Below are positions 61,882 to 64,000 of a stretch of DNA of 64,000 bases, piece after piece. The DNA lies in assembly GCF_030406325.1 (NCBI RefSeq), contig NZ_JAUEQY010000013.1:62001-126000 (forward strand), written 5' to 3'. Each line of letters begins with the position of its first letter. Position 1 is the first letter of the stretch. The notes below the pieces were generated by a model that saw only the letters and a list, made by a program, of their open reading frames with translations, made no database searches and had not been told where the DNA came from. Source of the stretch: Actinomadura sp. DC4. GTDB taxonomy: Bacteria; Actinomycetota; Actinomycetes; Streptosporangiales; Streptosporangiaceae. The position numbers were made by a program, and so were the translations under genes.

Positions 61882-62673
61882 TCACTCCGGCTCTCCGATC
61901 AGGCCGAGCTCGGGCTGCCGTACCGCCCTCCCTTCGCGGCGCCACAGCAGGCGTACGCGCTCGCGCAGCTCCGGGTCCCGGCGGACGCGGGCGACGAAGT
62001 CGCCGGGGCCGGTCGCGCCGGTGAGGCGGCCGAGCTCGGGCAGGTCGGCGAGCAGCGCGCCGAGGAGATCGGCCTGCGCGGTCAGGGCGAACGGCTCGCC
62101 CCGGCGGTCGACGAGACAGCCGTGCCGGCCCGCGTACAGTTCCGGCCGGCGGCCATCGCCGGCGACCGCGACCGCGTCCGGCACCGGAAGCCTGCGGTAG
62201 TTCGGCTCGGTCGCGTCGAGGACGGACAGCTGGGTCTCGTCCAGCCAGACCACCGGCAGGCGCGCGACGGCGCCCGGGGCGAGCACGGGGGCTGCGGGGA
62301 CGTAGCCGGGGCGGCTGACGTGCGCCGACACGCCGGGCAGGAGGCCGCGGACCGTGGCGTGGATGAGCGGGACACGAAGGTCGGCGCGGCCGGCGAACTT
62401 ACGGTGGAGCTGGGCGGGCGAGCCGTTGGAGCCGACCGCGACGACCGGGTGCCGGTCCGCGAGCGCGGGGCGCGCCGCCGTACGCAGCGCGCCGTCGAGC
62501 GTCGTCGCGCCGTCCAGCCGCCACTCGCCGGGCGGCGTCTCGTCGCCGGGCGGCGCGATCAGCGGGCGGAAGCGGTCGCCGTCGAGCAGGCCGGAACCCT
62601 CCGGCAGCGCCCCGGGATAGGTCAGCGGATGGCCGATCGGATCCCGGCCGAGGCCGTCGCCCGCCTCAGCCAT
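61882..62673 (-). CDS. Conserved protein with gamma-glutamylcyclotransferase-like features
   Basis: 263 residues. VVAVGSNGSPAQLHRKFAGR resembles the substrate-binding loop of GGCT-fold enzymes, and VWLDETQLSVLDATEPNYRRLPVPD resembles their LDxxEx(n)YxR motif. A GGCT-like fold is inferred from these two motifs; the catalytic Glu is not certain. The N-terminal about 90 residues (GHPLTYPGALPEGSGLLDGD) are family-specific. The start overlaps the PP2C stop by 8 bp, so both are in one operon. Confidence 0.55.
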   Translation of the reverse strand: MAEAGDGLGRDPIGHPLTYPGALPEGSGLLDGDRFRPLIAPPGDETPPGEWRLDGATTLDGALRTAARPALADRHPVVAVGSNGSPAQLHRKFAGRADLRVPLIHATVRGLLPGVSAHVSRPGYVPAAPVLAPGAVARLPVVWLDETQLSVLDATEPNYRRLPVPDAVAVAGDGRRPELYAGRHGCLVDRRGEPFALTAQADLLGALLADLPELGRLTGATGPGDFVARVRRDPELRERVRLLWRREGRAVRQPELGLIGEPE

Positions 62674-63451
62674 GGGCGACGACCAGCGCGGTGGCGTCGT
62701 CGTGCGGCTTGCCGTGCGCGGCCGGCGCGGCGCGCTCGGCGTCCCGTACCGCCCCGATCACGTGCTCGGGGCCGTGGGTCCGCAGGTCTTCGAGGAGGTC
62801 CCGCCACGTGTGGCCGTACCGCTCGACCAGCCGGGTGACGCCGTCGGTCAGCAGCGCCACCGTGTCGACCTCCTCCTCGGAGAACGTCGCGGTGACCGCC
62901 TCGTACGCGGCGGCCCGGCTGGTGCTCGCCACCCAGAAGCCGCCTGGCCGGTTGCGATGGGACCGCACGAGCTCGCAGGTGTACGGCGGGCCGCCGGGCA
63001 GGTGCAGGAGCCGGTCGTCCTCGACGAGGTCGACGGACCCGTCGGTGCGGCGGACGAGGACCGGAGAGTCGGCCAGGACGAGGCACTCCAGCCGTCCCTC
63101 GCCCCAGCGGGCCATCGCCACGGTCGAGGAGGGGCTGTCCGGGTTGGCGAGGTCGCAGGTGCCGGCGTGCGCCGTACGCACGGTCTCGATCGCGGCGGCG
63201 AGGACGTCCTGGAGCGATCCGGCCGCGCCCGTGGCGAGCGGGCCGGCCAGCGCTCCGGCGAGCCGGTGGACCAGCCAGGGGACGTCGTGCACGCAGCCGC
63301 TGTCGACACCTGCGGGCGCGGTCGCGCCGTCGAGCACGACCGCCCAGTCGGGTCCGGCGAGGACGTAGTCCTCGTTGACGAGGCCGGGAGCGGCCTGGGT
63401 CGCGTAGGTGAGCCGCGACGGCCGTACGGCCGTCTGGACAGAAGTCGCCAT
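62666..63451 (-). CDS. PP2C-type protein phosphatase
   Basis: 261 residues. Metal-binding motifs of the PP2C fold are APGLVNEDYVLAGPDWAVVLDGAT, then STVAMARWGEGRLECLVLADSP, TVALLTDGVTRL and GKPHDDATALVVAHG. The DGxT and DD residues are present, so it should be active on phospho-Ser/Thr. No kinase is adjacent. It overlaps the GGCT-like gene and follows a GNAT gene by 21 bp on the same strand. Confidence 0.85.
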   Translation of the reverse strand: MATSVQTAVRPSRLTYATQAAPGLVNEDYVLAGPDWAVVLDGATAPAGVDSGCVHDVPWLVHRLAGALAGPLATGAAGSLQDVLAAAIETVRTAHAGTCDLANPDSPSSTVAMARWGEGRLECLVLADSPVLVRRTDGSVDLVEDDRLLHLPGGPPYTCELVRSHRNRPGGFWVASTSRAAAYEAVTATFSEEEVDTVALLTDGVTRLVERYGHTWRDLLEDLRTHGPEHVIGAVRDAERAAPAAHGKPHDDATALVVAHG

Positions 63452-63472
63452 ATCGCCGCGATCGTAGCCCGC

Positions 63473-64000
63473 TCAGCTCCAGGTCATGTCGATCTGGTGC
63501 TCGTACGCGACGTAGCCCGCCCGCGCGAACGCACGGGCCATCGGCACGTTGCCGAGGTCGGTGGAGGCGTGGATCAGCGGCGCGTCCTGCGCGGCGAGGA
63601 CGCGGGTGCCCTCGGCGAGGAGGTCGTCCACGTAGCCGTTCCCCCGGTGCCCGGGCCGTACGCCGATGTAGGCGATGATCGGGTTGTACGCGTTGCGCGC
63701 CGGGATGACGAACCCCACCGGCTCGCCGTCCGGCAGGGTCGCGATCCGCCACCACGAGCGCGGGCTCGCGTAGCCGGCCAGTTCGTCCTCGTACTTGGCC
63801 ACGGCGGCCTCCCACGGGGACGTACGGGTCAGGTCGGCGCGGCTGTGGGCGTCGAGCGTGCCGTCGAGGACGTCGGCCATGAGGGTGATGAGCTCCACCG
63901 GCGAGCCGGGCGGGCGGAAGCTCAGCCGCCCGCGCGGTTCGGGCACGGGCGTGCCGTAGCGCCACTCCAGCCGCAGCCGCTCGACGAACAGGTGCGCGCC
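63473..64000 (-). CDS. GNAT acetyltransferase, 5' end outside the window
   Basis: The C-terminal 175 residues are visible; the frame stays open to the window edge (HLFVERLRLEWRYGTPVPE before the internal GTG 63946), so the start is missing. The acetyl-CoA motif is IGVRPGHRGNGYVDDLLAEGTRVL, followed by HASTDLGNVPMARAFARAGY, as in actinobacterial GNAT proteins. The acceptor is unknown. It lies first in the GNAT-PP2C-GGCT-like run. Confidence 0.85.
   Translation of the reverse strand, partial: GAHLFVERLRLEWRYGTPVPEPRGRLSFRPPGSPVELITLMADVLDGTLDAHSRADLTRTSPWEAAVAKYEDELAGYASPRSWWRIATLPDGEPVGFVIPARNAYNPIIAYIGVRPGHRGNGYVDDLLAEGTRVLAAQDAPLIHASTDLGNVPMARAFARAGYVAYEHQIDMTWS

Overview
The window is very GC-rich, uses ATG, GTG and TTG starts, and is packed with actinobacterial marker genes: mycothiol ligase mshC, an SCO1664-type protein, a DUF3090 protein, an MSMEG_4193-type histidine phosphatase, an InhA-type fabG-fabI pair, XRE-DUF5753/DUF397 pairs, an AfsR-type SARP regulator and DUF3099. 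It most likely comes from the chromosome of a filamentous actinomycete (Streptosporangiales or Streptomyces-like). The exact genus is inference. I see no rRNA, tRNA, CRISPR array, replication origin or prophage.

Left part (1-20 kb): a UspA tail, a PAC2-family gene, a cytosolic glycogen-debranching-type enzyme, a nucleotide-sugar epimerase and a decayed XRE/DUF397 locus. Then comes a six-gene minus-strand alpha-glucan operon: LacI regulator, sugar-binding lipoprotein, two permeases, GH13 alpha-glucosidase and secreted six-hairpin glycosidase. It has a LacI-type operator upstream and a 15-bp hairpin after the binding-protein gene. mshC and a conserved actinobacterial housekeeping block (NRDE protein, SCO1664-type, DUF3090, histidine phosphatase, CorA) follow.

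Middle (20-40 kb): a small accessory patch holds a secreted Tyr-rich protein, an IS110 remnant, an AraC regulator and a SARP whose conserved N-terminus has no normal start codon. Housekeeping genes follow: MOSC, UppP, aldo/keto reductase, a RecD-like protein without a Walker A motif, fabG-fabI and tldD-tldE. Between dodecin and DUF3099 lie two decayed genes, an FMN alpha-hydroxy-acid oxidase and an F420-type nitroreductase. Right after DUF3099 is a three-hairpin RNA whose loops all show CCCCCGT, a strong candidate for a 6C-like sRNA. An ABC-2 exporter operon follows.

Right part (40-64 kb): a DUF1275 membrane protein with a large Arg-rich repetitive insert, a ferritin-like protein, a molybdenum-cofactor operon (moaA, DUF3467, mobA, DUF6457), RtcB, a tightly overlapped selA-selB-GNAT-pirin operon, and a MarR/MFS pair around a perfect 23-bp palindrome. 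The end holds propionyl-CoA-synthetase-like PrpE, an intact XRE/DUF397 pair including a 47-residue DUF397 gene, a DJ-1 protein, a Tat esterase, a YflT stress protein with a possible coupled leader ORF, an RHH/PIN toxin-antitoxin pair, and a GGCT-like/PP2C/GNAT group cut by the window edge.

Two themes recur. Many genes look leaderless: a TAnnnT hexamer lies 6-8 nt before the start codon of at least a dozen of them. Many operon partners overlap by ATGA or GTGA, which suggests translational coupling.
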